Shown one piece after another: positions 37,826-45,967 of a stretch of 64,000 nucleotides of DNA. The notes under the pieces were generated by a model. It was not told the DNA's origin and did not search any database. It saw only the letters and a list, made by a program, of their open reading frames with translations. Position 1 is the stretch's first letter, and each line of letters begins with the position of its first letter. Source of the DNA: Paracoccus fontiphilus. GTDB lineage: Bacteria; Pseudomonadota; Alphaproteobacteria; Rhodobacterales; Rhodobacteraceae. The stretch covers positions 1 through 64,000 of the forward strand of contig NZ_JAFNAW010000013.1 of NCBI RefSeq assembly GCF_017356265.1, read 5' to 3'. The position numbers were made by a program, and so were the translations under genes.

Positions 37826-39201
37826 ACTGGTTTCTCTGGCTGGCGGCCGAGCGCGGCGATCTCGGCCAGGGTGACGGGCTTGACGGGAGTGCGGACGCGG
37901 CCTGGTCCGATGGTCGACGGATGGCGGCCAGTTGTTTGGGCAATCAGTCCGGTGACAGTGACCTCGCACATGCGGCCCTGGCACGGCCCCATGCCGGTGC
38001 GCAGGGCGGTGCGCATCAGGCGCAGGCCATGAGCGCCGTCTTCCGCCGCCTCGCGGATGGTGCGGGCGGTGACTTCCTCGCAACGACAGACGATCGTATC
38101 GTCCGGCGGGGCTAGAAAGGCGGGTGGGACGGGATAGGCCGCGTCCAGAAACGGGCGCACCGACAGGCTGCGCGACAGGGCGCGCTGCTGCGGCCGGGCA
38201 CGCGCGTCACGTTCCGCCCTATTCATCAGGCCGGCACGATGCAGGATCACCAGTGCGGCCAACGCGCCCTGCGCCCTTGCAACATCTGCGCCGCCAATGC
38301 CGCCGCCGTCGCCTGCCACAAAGACATGATCAAGCGACGATTGGCCCAGAGCATCCAACTTGGGGCGCCATGCCTGCTGAGCAGGGTCATACTCGTGTTC
38401 AAGACCCATCGAACGCGTCAGATGGGTTTGGGGAATGACCCCCAGATGCGTCAGCAGCAGGCCGCATTCCAGCTCCTGCCCGCCTTTGCGCGTGGTGAAG
38501 CTGAACGTGATCCGACCCTCGTCGGTCTGCACCGCACGGAAGTTCGTTGCGCTGTGGTGGCGCGCGATGCCTGCCGCGCGAATGCGTTGGATCAGGCCTA
38601 GACCCTTGACCAGCGTCATGGCGCCCGGCATCGCTTGCGGCAGCCTGGGCAAGGCGCGCAACAGGTCGGAGCCTGTCTCGACCAAAGCCTGCGGCGGCGA
38701 TCCGGCGGCGATCATCTGCGCCGCGACCAGATAGAGCAGCGGCCCCGCCCCGGCAAGAATGGCGTCACGAGGAAGCATTCCCGACTGCTTCATCAGGATC
38801 TGCGCGGCGCCCACGGGCATGACCCCGGGCAGGGTCCAGCCGGGGAACGGCACCGGACGTTCCTGCGCGCCGGTGGCGATCAGAAGATGAGGGGCATAGG
38901 TGATGTGGCTTTGTCCATCGCGCGACCAGATCACGCCCTGCTGCGGGTCGAGGCGCCAAACCATCGCGCGCGGCTCATAGGCAATCAAAGGATGATCCAG
39001 CCCCCGGACGAGATCGGCGCCTTTGGCGTAATCCGCGCCCAGCCAGTCCCGTCCTGTGGCGTTCGCGACATTACGATAGATCTGGCCCCCGACGCGATCC
39101 TGTTCGTCCAGCAGCGTGACCCGCAACCCTCCGTCGGCCGCGATGCGTGCGGCGGCCATGCCGGCGGGACCGGCGCCGATGATGACAAGATCTGCGGTCA
39201 T
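37822..39201 (-). CDS. Opine oxidase/HcnB-like subunit A (FAD, NAD-fold, Cys-rich C-terminus)
   Basis: A 459-residue flavoprotein of the OoxA/NoxA/HcnB type. N-terminal fold VIIGAGPAGMAAARIAADGG, second dinucleotide motif ILAGAGPLLYLVAAQMIAAG, FAD motif VFVAGDGGGIGGADVARAQG, then a BFD-like iron-sulfur domain with CRCEE (about residue 365) and GMGPCQGRMC (about residue 400). In Agrobacterium the homologous subunit, with OoxB, oxidises octopine or nopaline to arginine plus pyruvate or 2-oxoglutarate. Hydrogen cyanide synthase and proline dehydrogenase share the fold, but the arginase and ocd neighbours favour an opine. Overlaps both neighbours by ATGA. Confidence 0.82.
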   Translation of the reverse strand: MTADLVIIGAGPAGMAAARIAADGGLRVTLLDEQDRVGGQIYRNVANATGRDWLGADYAKGADLVRGLDHPLIAYEPRAMVWRLDPQQGVIWSRDGQSHITYAPHLLIATGAQERPVPFPGWTLPGVMPVGAAQILMKQSGMLPRDAILAGAGPLLYLVAAQMIAAGSPPQALVETGSDLLRALPRLPQAMPGAMTLVKGLGLIQRIRAAGIARHHSATNFRAVQTDEGRITFSFTTRKGGQELECGLLLTHLGVIPQTHLTRSMGLEHEYDPAQQAWRPKLDALGQSSLDHVFVAGDGGGIGGADVARAQGALAALVILHRAGLMNRAERDARARPQQRALSRSLSVRPFLDAAYPVPPAFLAPPDDTIVCRCEEVTARTIREAAEDGAHGLRLMRTALRTGMGPCQGRMCEVTVTGLIAQTTGRHPSTIGPGRVRTPVKPVTLAEIAALGRQPEKPV

Positions 39202-39515
39202 CGCACATCCCCGATTCGGCGGGCGCCGGTCTGGCGGTGAATGACCATACCGTCGCTCGCCGGGGTCATGCAGGCCTGAATGTTGTAGCGGCCGTCGATG
39301 GTCACAAGGCAGTCGAAACAAACCCCCATCATGCAAAAAGGTGTGCGCCCTGCCCCGGTGATGGGCGTGATGCGGGTGGCGCCGCCATCTTGAGCCAGCA
39401 ACGCAGCGGCGACGCTTTCGCCGGGGCGGGCCAGAACCTGTTCGCCGTCGAACGTCATGCGGATGGTGCGCGGGATTGCGTCCGGCGCGTCACGAAAGCG
39501 CGAAGCGGCGTTCAT
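39198..39515 (-). CDS. Small (2Fe-2S)-binding subunit of the opine-type oxidase
   Basis: A 105-residue ferredoxin-like subunit of the HcnA type. A beta-grasp fold (IRMTFDGEQVLARPGESVAA) is followed by the cluster motif CMMGVCFDC and a fourth Cys in NIQACMTP. It would pass electrons between the FAD and FMN sites of the two larger subunits. Its start at 39515 lies inside the end of the beta-subunit gene (26-base overlap) and its stop overlaps the alpha start, fixing the order beta-gamma-alpha. Confidence 0.85.
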   Translation of the reverse strand: MNAASRFRDAPDAIPRTIRMTFDGEQVLARPGESVAAALLAQDGGATRITPITGAGRTPFCMMGVCFDCLVTIDGRYNIQACMTPASDGMVIHRQTGARRIGDVR

Positions 39516-40596
39516 CGAAAGCCTCCAGATCAGGGGCCGCGGGATCGCCGTCGATCCAATCGGCCAGTCGCGTCGCGTGCAGCGGCGCCAGCGTGACCCC
39601 GCTGTGGCAGGTGACAAGAAATGCGCCGGGGTGATCGGCCGAGCGCTGATAGATCGGATAGCCGTCGGGCGTCATCACCCGCAGCGCCGCCCAGGACCGC
39701 AGCACGCGGATGTCGGCCAACCGGGGCCAGACCTGCATGGCGTGACGCGCCAGCCTGGCCATCTGGTCAGTAGACTCGATATCGACGTCGGCGTCGGCCT
39801 TCGTGCCGCCGATCTGCAATCCGCCCTCGTCGACCTGCCGGATTGTGCTGGACAGGAATGGCAGGCGGTCGGCAACACGCTCGGTGATCAGCAGCTCGCC
39901 CCGCTGCGCGCGGATCGGCGCACGGAAGCCCAGTTGCGGACCAAGCTGCGCGGCCCCCAGACCGGCGCAGAGGATGACCCGGTCTGCATGGATCGTCTTG
40001 GTGTTTTCACAAAGAATACTGAAACCGCTAGTCGCCGGCTGCACCGCCGCCACGCTGGCATCGCCGGTAAAGCGAACGCCGCTGGCAAGACATGCCTTGC
40101 GCAGTGCGACATGCAGCCGCAGCGGGTTCACATGGCCGTCCAACGGGCAGAAAGTCGCGCCGACAACCTGTTGGCCGATGCCCGGAAGCCGGTGCGCCAG
40201 ATCGCTGTGGCCTAGGCATTCGAATGAAAATTCGTTGCCCAGCGTGTCAGCCTGGCGGTGCAGATCTTGACAGAACTGTTCAAACTCCTGCCGGTCAGTG
40301 AAAAACTCGTATCCGCCATCTTGACACAGCGCCAGATCAATCCCCGACTGCGATGACAGCCGCTCGGCGAAACCGGCCCAAGCCCGCGCCGCTTGACATG
40401 ACCAACGGGCATAAGGGGCGCAGCCCGCTCCCTTCCCCTGCAGCCAGACCAGGCCGAAATTGCCTTGCGAAGCGCGCATGTCTCGGTCACGGCCATCCAG
40501 CACCAGCACGTCCTGCCCGCGCGCGGCCAGACCCAAGGCCACGCACAGCCCCACGATGCCGCCGCCGATGATTGCTGTGCCTGCGTCTGCCGACAT
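39490..40596 (-). CDS. Opine oxidase subunit B (OoxB/HcnC-like FAD oxidase)
   Basis: A 368-residue DAO-type flavoprotein: TAIIGGGIVGLCVALGLAARG at the N-terminus, VLVLDGRD with the acidic ribose ligand, and the C-terminal substrate/FAD segment SWAALRVMTPDGYPIYQRSA followed by TCHSGVTLAP. It carries the catalytic amine-oxidising site in this class. GGGGAG precedes ATG 40596. First gene of the operon, divergent from the OccR-like regulator. Close relatives include glycine and sarcosine oxidases, so the substrate is assigned from gene context. Confidence 0.82.
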   Translation of the reverse strand: MSADAGTAIIGGGIVGLCVALGLAARGQDVLVLDGRDRDMRASQGNFGLVWLQGKGAGCAPYARWSCQAARAWAGFAERLSSQSGIDLALCQDGGYEFFTDRQEFEQFCQDLHRQADTLGNEFSFECLGHSDLAHRLPGIGQQVVGATFCPLDGHVNPLRLHVALRKACLASGVRFTGDASVAAVQPATSGFSILCENTKTIHADRVILCAGLGAAQLGPQLGFRAPIRAQRGELLITERVADRLPFLSSTIRQVDEGGLQIGGTKADADVDIESTDQMARLARHAMQVWPRLADIRVLRSWAALRVMTPDGYPIYQRSADHPGAFLVTCHSGVTLAPLHATRLADWIDGDPAAPDLEAFDERRFALS

Positions 40597-40657
40597 GATC
40601 CGATCTCCCCGCATCGTTAGATGCCAGATGCAGATACCATGTGTAAAATCTGAAATA

Positions 40658-40676
40658 TTATGCTATTCATGCGTAA
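40658..40676. promoter_or_regulatory. Candidate LysR operator in the opine operon control region
   Basis: TTATGC (40658-40663) faces GCGTAA (40671-40676), an inverted repeat with one mismatch and a 7-base spacer that contains the LysR T-N11-A geometry. It lies in an AT-rich stretch between the divergent LysR and oxidase genes. Assignment is by position and symmetry only. Confidence 0.5.
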
Positions 40677-40692
40677 ATGCTATGGAACATGT

Positions 40693-41625
40693 ATGAAGCT
40701 GACGCATCGCCAGATCGAAGCCTTCCGCGCCATCGTTGAAAGTGGCTCGGTTACGGCGGCCGCCGACCTGCTGTTCCTAACCCAGCCTTCGGTCAGCCGC
40801 CTTCTCGCCGATCTCGAGGCGGAACTGGGTTTCGCGCTGTTCGCCCGGACCGGCCGCAGCCTGGTGCCCACCCCCGAAGCCAACGCGCTCTATGAGGAAG
40901 TGCGGCGGTCCTTTGTCGGGCTTGGCGAAATCTCGCGTGTGGCCGACGACATTCGCCAATACCGCAGCGGCAGCTTGAAGATTGCGGCCATGCCGGCATT
41001 GGGTTTGCAGTTCCTGCCTGCGGCCATCGCAGGTTTCGTCAGCGACAAACCAGGTATCACGGTGTCATTGCGGGTGCGCAGTTCGCATGCCGTGATCCAG
41101 CATCTGAGTTCGCAGCAGTTCGACATGGGGTTCAGCGCGCTGGAGATCGATCTGCCGCAGGTCCGGCGCGAGCCTTTGGGAACCATGCCAATGCTGGCGG
41201 TGCTGCCGCCCGGCCACGTCTTGTGCGACAAGCCGGTCCTTGAACCCGAGGATTTTCATCGGCAGCCGTTCATCGCCTTGGGAAGCGAGATCAGCACGCG
41301 ATCGGACACCGATCAGTTCTTTTCCGCGCGCAAGGTCCAACCCCGCGTCGTGGCCGAAGCGCAACTCTCCTTTGCAATCTGCGCGATGGTGGCTGCCGGG
41401 ACGGGCGTCTCGATCATCGAACCGATCACTGCGCTGCATTGCGCCGAACTTGGAATGATTCGCATCCGTCCGATCCTGCCGGAGCAGCCTTTCACTTACG
41501 ACATCCTGACACCAGCCCTCGGGCCATCGTCACGGCTGGTCCACGATCTTGCCGACCGCGTCCGAGAACGGTTCGAGGAGTTGAAAAACAGCGGCGTGGC
41601 GCTGAACAATGTGACGACTGGATAA
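40693..41625 (+). CDS. LysR family regulator, OccR/NocR-like
   Basis: A 310-residue LysR regulator whose start MKLTHRQIEAFRAIVESGSV and TQPSVSRLLADLEAELGF resemble OccR/NocR, the opine-responsive activators of Agrobacterium Ti plasmids. The effector domain spans about residues 90-300. ATG 40693 gives the usual beginning; the frame upstream to 40660 runs through the operator. Divergent from the oxidase-transporter-arginase-ocd operon, as in Ti plasmids. Likely activates that operon in response to the opine. Confidence 0.85.
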   Translation: MKLTHRQIEAFRAIVESGSVTAAADLLFLTQPSVSRLLADLEAELGFALFARTGRSLVPTPEANALYEEVRRSFVGLGEISRVADDIRQYRSGSLKIAAMPALGLQFLPAAIAGFVSDKPGITVSLRVRSSHAVIQHLSSQQFDMGFSALEIDLPQVRREPLGTMPMLAVLPPGHVLCDKPVLEPEDFHRQPFIALGSEISTRSDTDQFFSARKVQPRVVAEAQLSFAICAMVAAGTGVSIIEPITALHCAELGMIRIRPILPEQPFTYDILTPALGPSSRLVHDLADRVRERFEELKNSGVALNNVTTG

Positions 41626-41668
41626 TCCACGTGTCCGTACGCAAGGCGCGGCATCACCGTTTTCATGT

Positions 41669-42550
41669 CTATCCCATTCGCTCCGAGACGAATGATCCCG
41701 GTGAGGGTGGAAACACAATCGTCCTCTGCCCGTTCAGGAACACGCGATGGGTGGCGTGGGCGTGGACGGCGCGTGCCAGCACCATCGCCTCCACATCGCG
41801 GCCCAGGGACACGAAGTCACCCATACTTTGCGCATGAGTCACCCGCACCACGTCCTGTTCGATGATCGGACCTTCATCCAGATCCTCGGTGACGTAATGC
41901 GCCGTGGCTCCAATCAGCTTCACGCCTTTTTCATGCGCCTGCTGATAGGGCACGGCGCCCTTGAAGCTTGGCAGGAAGGAATGGTGAATGTTGATGATCC
42001 GCCCCGACATCTCGTGGCACATCTCGGCAGAAAGCACCTGCATGTAGCGCGCCAGCACGACAAGTTCGATACCGCAGTCACGCAGCACCTGCATCTGTCG
42101 CCGTTCCGCAGCCGCCTTGTCGTCCTTGACCGGGATGTGATGAAACGCCAAGCCCTGTTCACGCACGGTATCGCCATAAAGGTCGTGGTTCGAGATCACG
42201 CAGGCGATCTCGACAGGCAGGGCACCGATGCGGCTTCGATACAGAAGATCGTTTAGGCAATGGCCAAAGCGCGACACCATCACAGCGATGCGTGACTTGC
42301 GGGCGGCATCATGGACCTGCGCCTGCAAACACAGCGGCGCGGCTGCGGCATCAAAGGCTGCGGACAGGTTGTGGGGCCCGACCGCGGCTTCATCCCGCAG
42401 CAGCATGCGCAGGAAAAACCGGTTGCTTTCGGTATCGACAAACTGCGCGCTGTCGAGAATGTTGCACGACTGTGCTGCGGCCGCCGTGGCCAGCCCGGCG
42501 ACAAGGCCTCGACCGGACGGTCCTTCGGCAGTCAGAACATATTGTGTCAT
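41669..42550 (-). CDS. purU: Formyltetrahydrofolate deformylase
   Basis: A 293-residue PurU. An N-terminal ACT domain (MTQYVLTAEGPSGRGLVAGL) is followed by a formyltransferase-type hydrolase domain with NIHHSFLPSFKGAVPYQQA (catalytic His) and AHYVTEDLDEGPIIEQ (catalytic Asp). It releases formate from 10-formyl-THF, balancing the one-carbon pool. GGGAGTG precedes ATG 42550, so the extension to 42721 is rejected. In Rhodobacteraceae purU is often near sarcosine or choline catabolism; here it is convergent with the OccR-like gene. Confidence 0.93.
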   Translation of the reverse strand: MTQYVLTAEGPSGRGLVAGLATAAAAQSCNILDSAQFVDTESNRFFLRMLLRDEAAVGPHNLSAAFDAAAAPLCLQAQVHDAARKSRIAVMVSRFGHCLNDLLYRSRIGALPVEIACVISNHDLYGDTVREQGLAFHHIPVKDDKAAAERRQMQVLRDCGIELVVLARYMQVLSAEMCHEMSGRIINIHHSFLPSFKGAVPYQQAHEKGVKLIGATAHYVTEDLDEGPIIEQDVVRVTHAQSMGDFVSLGRDVEAMVLARAVHAHATHRVFLNGQRTIVFPPSPGSFVSERMG

Positions 42551-43153
42551 GCAACACTCCCAGATAGATGACCTTGCCGCTGCTGACGTGAAATACATCA
42601 GAATGCCAGCGGCGCAGACTTGGTCGAACTGCGCAGGGGAATGTCCACCCATGCCCTTTCGCTGCGACGTTGACAGAAACGCATCTAGGTTCGCTGGATT
42701 CTCACGACAGTGGGTTGGCATATTTGCGTCATGCCCGTGCAGCTCTCACAGTACCGCATGAATCGGTTCAGCACCGCTCGCAGGATCAGTCGCCTCACCA
42801 CGGCCAGATTATTGCAACGCATCACAACTGGTCCGGGTGTTCCGCGGCATAATGGCGGTGCGAGGAAACAGCGGCTAGTATGCTTTCGGATTGCAGTTGT
42901 TCAAACGTGCCTTGGAGCGGCGCGCTCGACAGTCGGCTTGCCTGCCGCAGATGAGCGGATATGTTTTGATATGGGCGTTTTGCTGATGGTGCGCCGGACG
43001 CCGCCATGATACCCGGAAAGAACGGCAGAAGCGTTTGCTCACTGCCGAACGGACAAGGGTGACGGCACCTCTCCAAGGGACTTTCGAGAGAAGGGCCGCA
43101 TGACGGATCGGCAAGATGCAAATCCTATATGCCTCCGCTCTTCAGGGGTGACC
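42551..43153. other. Intergenic region with no recognisable gene
   Basis: About 600 bases between divergent purU and the TSUP permease. Several overlapping short frames occur on both strands but none has family features or a good ribosome-binding site. It may hold the two promoters and possibly degraded sequence. No inverted repeat at its borders was noticed. Confidence 0.45.
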
Positions 43154-43900
43154 ATGCCAGCGTTGGTCACCGATCTTGCGCTCATAGCAGGCGCAGTTTT
43201 TGCTGCGGCGGTCCTACGCGGCATAACCGGCTTCGGCTTTGCGCTGGCCGCGGTTCCGCTGATCAGTCTTGTCACGCCGCCGGTTCAGGGCGTGGCAATT
43301 GCCATCCTATTGCAGTGCATGATCGGGATTGGCGATGTTGTCGCGGTTCGCCACCTGATCGACCGCTCGACGCTGGCATTCATGTCGGCGGGGGCGGTGA
43401 TCGGAACGCCCGCAGGTCTGATGACGTTGCGGCTGCTGTCCGCCGATGCCATGCGCATCGTTATCGCCCTTGTTGTTCTTGTGGGACTGGCGGGCCTGAT
43501 CGCGAAGGTTCGCCTGCCATCAGGTCCGAAACAGGCTGCCGGGGCCGGCATCCTGGCAGGCTTGTTTTCGGGACTAGCCGCAATGCCCGGCCCGCCTGCC
43601 GTGGCGTATGTGCTGGGCACAGCCACACCCGCCATCCAGGCCCGAGCGACGCTTATGGCCTTCTTCTTTGTAACGTCGCTCATCACTTTGCCCGGCCTGC
43701 TTGCGCAGGGGATCGTGGGATTGCCCACCATTCTGGCGGCGGCAGCCTCGCTGCCGCCTCTTGTCATCGGCACACACCTTGGCGGTTGGGTGTTTCGCAG
43801 GCTGAATGACGCCGGATACCAAAAAGCCGCCATCGCCACCCTGGCAGCAACGGCACTGGTGGCTGCAAGCCGGGGCGCCTGGGGTCTTCTGAACGGCTAG
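43154..43900 (+). CDS. TauE/SafE (TSUP) family permease
   Basis: A 248-residue, complete two-repeat TSUP permease: first repeat GAVFAAAVLRGITGFGFALA, loop with AILLQCMIGIGDVVAVRHL, second repeat GAGILAGLFSGLAAMPGPPA, and NDAGYQKAA near the C-terminus. Family members move sulfite, sulfoacetate or other organosulfonates. AGGGG precedes ATG 43154. It sits beside the taurine operon, convergent with pta with a 4-base overlap of stops, so a sulfite or sulfonate substrate is likely. Confidence 0.8.
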   Translation: MPALVTDLALIAGAVFAAAVLRGITGFGFALAAVPLISLVTPPVQGVAIAILLQCMIGIGDVVAVRHLIDRSTLAFMSAGAVIGTPAGLMTLRLLSADAMRIVIALVVLVGLAGLIAKVRLPSGPKQAAGAGILAGLFSGLAAMPGPPAVAYVLGTATPAIQARATLMAFFFVTSLITLPGLLAQGIVGLPTILAAAASLPPLVIGTHLGGWVFRRLNDAGYQKAAIATLAATALVAASRGAWGLLNG

Positions 43901-44856
43901 GCTTCGGCCTGCATTGCGGTGATGGCGACGGCATTGACGATGTCGTCGGTTGTGCATCCGCGCGAGAGGTCGTTGGCGGGCTTGGCGAGGCCCTGCAGGA
44001 TAGGTCCGATGGCGGTCAGGCCGCCGAGACGCTGGGCAATCTTGTAGCCGATATTGCCCGAGGCGAGGTCGGGGAAGACGAAGATGTTGGGTCGTGCGGT
44101 CAAGGAACTGTTCGGTGCCTTCCTGGCACGGATGGCATCATCCAGGGCCGCGTCGAACTGGATTTCTCCATCGATCTCGAGATCGGGTTCGGCGGCACGG
44201 ACCAGGGACAGCGCCTCGCGGATCTTCATCAAACTCGGATGATCGGCGGAACCCGCCGTGGAGAAGGACAGCATTGCTACTCGCGGAGTTTCGCCCAGAA
44301 GCCTGCGGCAACTGTCGGCCGAGGCGCGGGCGATGGCGGCAAGGCCTTCGGCGTCAGGATCGACCACCAGGCCGCAATCGGCGAAGATCATGCCGCCCTT
44401 GATCGGCGTGCCGCCGTCGCAGGCGAGCATCAGAAAGAAGCTCGACACGATCGGCGCCTCAGGCGCGCGGCCGATGATCTGCAGGGCGGCGCGCACCGTA
44501 TCGGCGGTGGTCGCAACCGCGCCTGCCACCGTGCCGTCGGCCTGTCCCAGCCGGACCCGCATCGCGGCCTGGCGGATGGGGTCACGCATCTCGATCACCG
44601 CTTGTTTGGCGGTCATTCCCTTTGCCATCCGCATCCGGTGCCAGTGACCGGCCAAGTGGTCGAGATCCGGTGCCTCGGACGGGATGATCATGGCCACGCC
44701 GTCGATCTGCGGCCCGTTCATCAGGCTGACGCGGGCCAGGCCTTCGCCGGTCAGGCGCCTTGCGGCCTCTGCCACACGGGGATCGCGGCCTTCGGGCAGG
44801 ATGATGTGGCGCGGGTTGGCGCGTGCCGCGGCGAGGATGCGGTCCAGCGGTTTCAT
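43897..44856 (-). CDS. pta: Phosphate acetyltransferase
   Basis: A 319-residue Pta catalytic domain without the long N-terminal extension of enterobacterial Pta, as usual beside xsc. Features: RHIILPEGRDPRVAEAA at the start, DGTVAGAVATTADTVRAAL, PNIFVFPDLASGNIGYKIAQ and RLGGLTAIGPILQGLAKPAN. It converts acetyl phosphate made by Xsc into acetyl-CoA. The ATG at 44856 has AAAGGC upstream. Last gene of the taurine operon, 13 bases after the exporter gene. Confidence 0.93.
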   Translation of the reverse strand: MKPLDRILAAARANPRHIILPEGRDPRVAEAARRLTGEGLARVSLMNGPQIDGVAMIIPSEAPDLDHLAGHWHRMRMAKGMTAKQAVIEMRDPIRQAAMRVRLGQADGTVAGAVATTADTVRAALQIIGRAPEAPIVSSFFLMLACDGGTPIKGGMIFADCGLVVDPDAEGLAAIARASADSCRRLLGETPRVAMLSFSTAGSADHPSLMKIREALSLVRAAEPDLEIDGEIQFDAALDDAIRARKAPNSSLTARPNIFVFPDLASGNIGYKIAQRLGGLTAIGPILQGLAKPANDLSRGCTTDDIVNAVAITAMQAEA

Positions 44857-44869
44857 GGCGGAATGCCTT

Positions 44870-45889
44870 TCAGCTGAGGAAGTGGAGACCGGCGACGACA
44901 AAGACGCCCAGGAAGATGGTTTCGGCGACGATCAGGCCGATGGCCACGCCGCCGACGTCGAGCATCCGCTTGAGCGAAGTCTTGATGCCCACGGCGGCGA
45001 TGGCGATCAGCAGCGCCCAGCGGCTGAGAACGCCCGCCCAGTCCGCCAGGACCGCCGGGATCACGCCGACCGAGTTCAGCGCCGCCAGCACCAGAAAGCC
45101 CAGAACAAAGCCCGGCAGCAGCGGCGGGCGCTTGCCGCCCTCCTGGTCCGCTAGCCCGCGCGCGCGGATCACCAGCGAGAAGCACAGCACCACGGGGGCC
45201 AGCATCGACACGCGGATCAGCTTGACCAGCGTCGCCGTTTCGCCCGTCTCGGGGCCGATGGAAAAGCCCGCGCCGACCACCTGCGCCACGTCATGGATGG
45301 TGCCGCCCAGAAACACCCCGCTGTCGCGCGGCGTGAAGCCGAACAGGCCCGACAGCATCGGGTAAAGCACCATCGCCACCGTGGACAGCACCGTCACCGA
45401 CAGCACCGTGAAGGCCAGATCGCGTTCGGAGCGTTCATGGCGCGGCAGCACCGCGGCGATCGCCATGGCGGCCGAGGCCCCGCAGATCGCCACCGAGCCG
45501 CCGGTCAGCAGCGCAAAGCGCCAGTCGCGATTCACAAAGCGGGCGGCCACCAGCCCGAACAGGATGGTCAGCACCACGCCCGCCACGACCAGAGCGATCG
45601 CCGGACCGCCCAGGCCTGCCAGCATGTCCACGCTGATGCGCGCCCCCAGAAGCGCCACCCCCAGCCGCAGCACCGTGCGCGCGGTCAGCGCCACGCCCGG
45701 CGCGGTCCGGGTGCCGTCCTCGGCCAGGAAGTTCAGCGCCAAGCCCAGCAGCAGCGCCAAGAGCATCGCCGGCGCGCCGTAATGCTCGGACAGGAACTGC
45801 GCCGTCGCCGCCACCAGGACCGACACCGCAAAGCCGGGAAAGGCGTCCGAGATCGTCTGGCGGGCAGGAAGCAGGTCGATGCTGGTCAT
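44870..45889 (-). CDS. tauZ: YeiH/PSE family putative sulfate exporter (TauZ-like)
   Basis: A 339-residue membrane protein with about nine helices of the YeiH (UPF0324, putative sulfate exporter) family: ARTVLRLGVALLGARISVD, TGGSVAICGASAAMAIAAV, FLGGTIHDVAQVVGAGFSIG and a final VGIKTSLKRMLDVGG. In Paracoccus and Rhodobacter the gene between xsc and pta with this fold is called tauZ and is thought to export sulfate or sulfite from taurine breakdown. AAGGAAAACG precedes the ATG. A strong hairpin separates it from xsc. Confidence 0.85.
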   Translation of the reverse strand: MTSIDLLPARQTISDAFPGFAVSVLVAATAQFLSEHYGAPAMLLALLLGLALNFLAEDGTRTAPGVALTARTVLRLGVALLGARISVDMLAGLGGPAIALVVAGVVLTILFGLVAARFVNRDWRFALLTGGSVAICGASAAMAIAAVLPRHERSERDLAFTVLSVTVLSTVAMVLYPMLSGLFGFTPRDSGVFLGGTIHDVAQVVGAGFSIGPETGETATLVKLIRVSMLAPVVLCFSLVIRARGLADQEGGKRPPLLPGFVLGFLVLAALNSVGVIPAVLADWAGVLSRWALLIAIAAVGIKTSLKRMLDVGGVAIGLIVAETIFLGVFVVAGLHFLS

Positions 45890-45911
45890 GGCGTTTTCCT
45901 TGAGTGCAGGG

Positions 45912-45946
45912 GACCACCCGGCGCGGAGGGTCCGCGCCGGGTGGTC
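45912..45946 (-). terminator. Strong hairpin between xsc and tauZ
   Basis: A perfect 15-base GC-rich stem: GACCACCCGGCGCGG (45912-45926) pairs with 45932-45946 around a 5-base loop. No T-run follows on either strand, so it may be a partial terminator or an RNA-stabilising element that sets xsc mRNA above tauZ-pta, rather than a full stop. Confidence 0.6.
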
Positions 45947-45967
45947 AGGTTTGCAAAGCGGTTGGGA

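Noticed and set aside
37822..40596. Hydrogen cyanide synthase (hcnABC)
   Set aside because: The three subunits have the same fold, but the fixed linkage to an OccPQMJ-like importer, arginase and ornithine cyclodeaminase makes an opine oxidase more likely.
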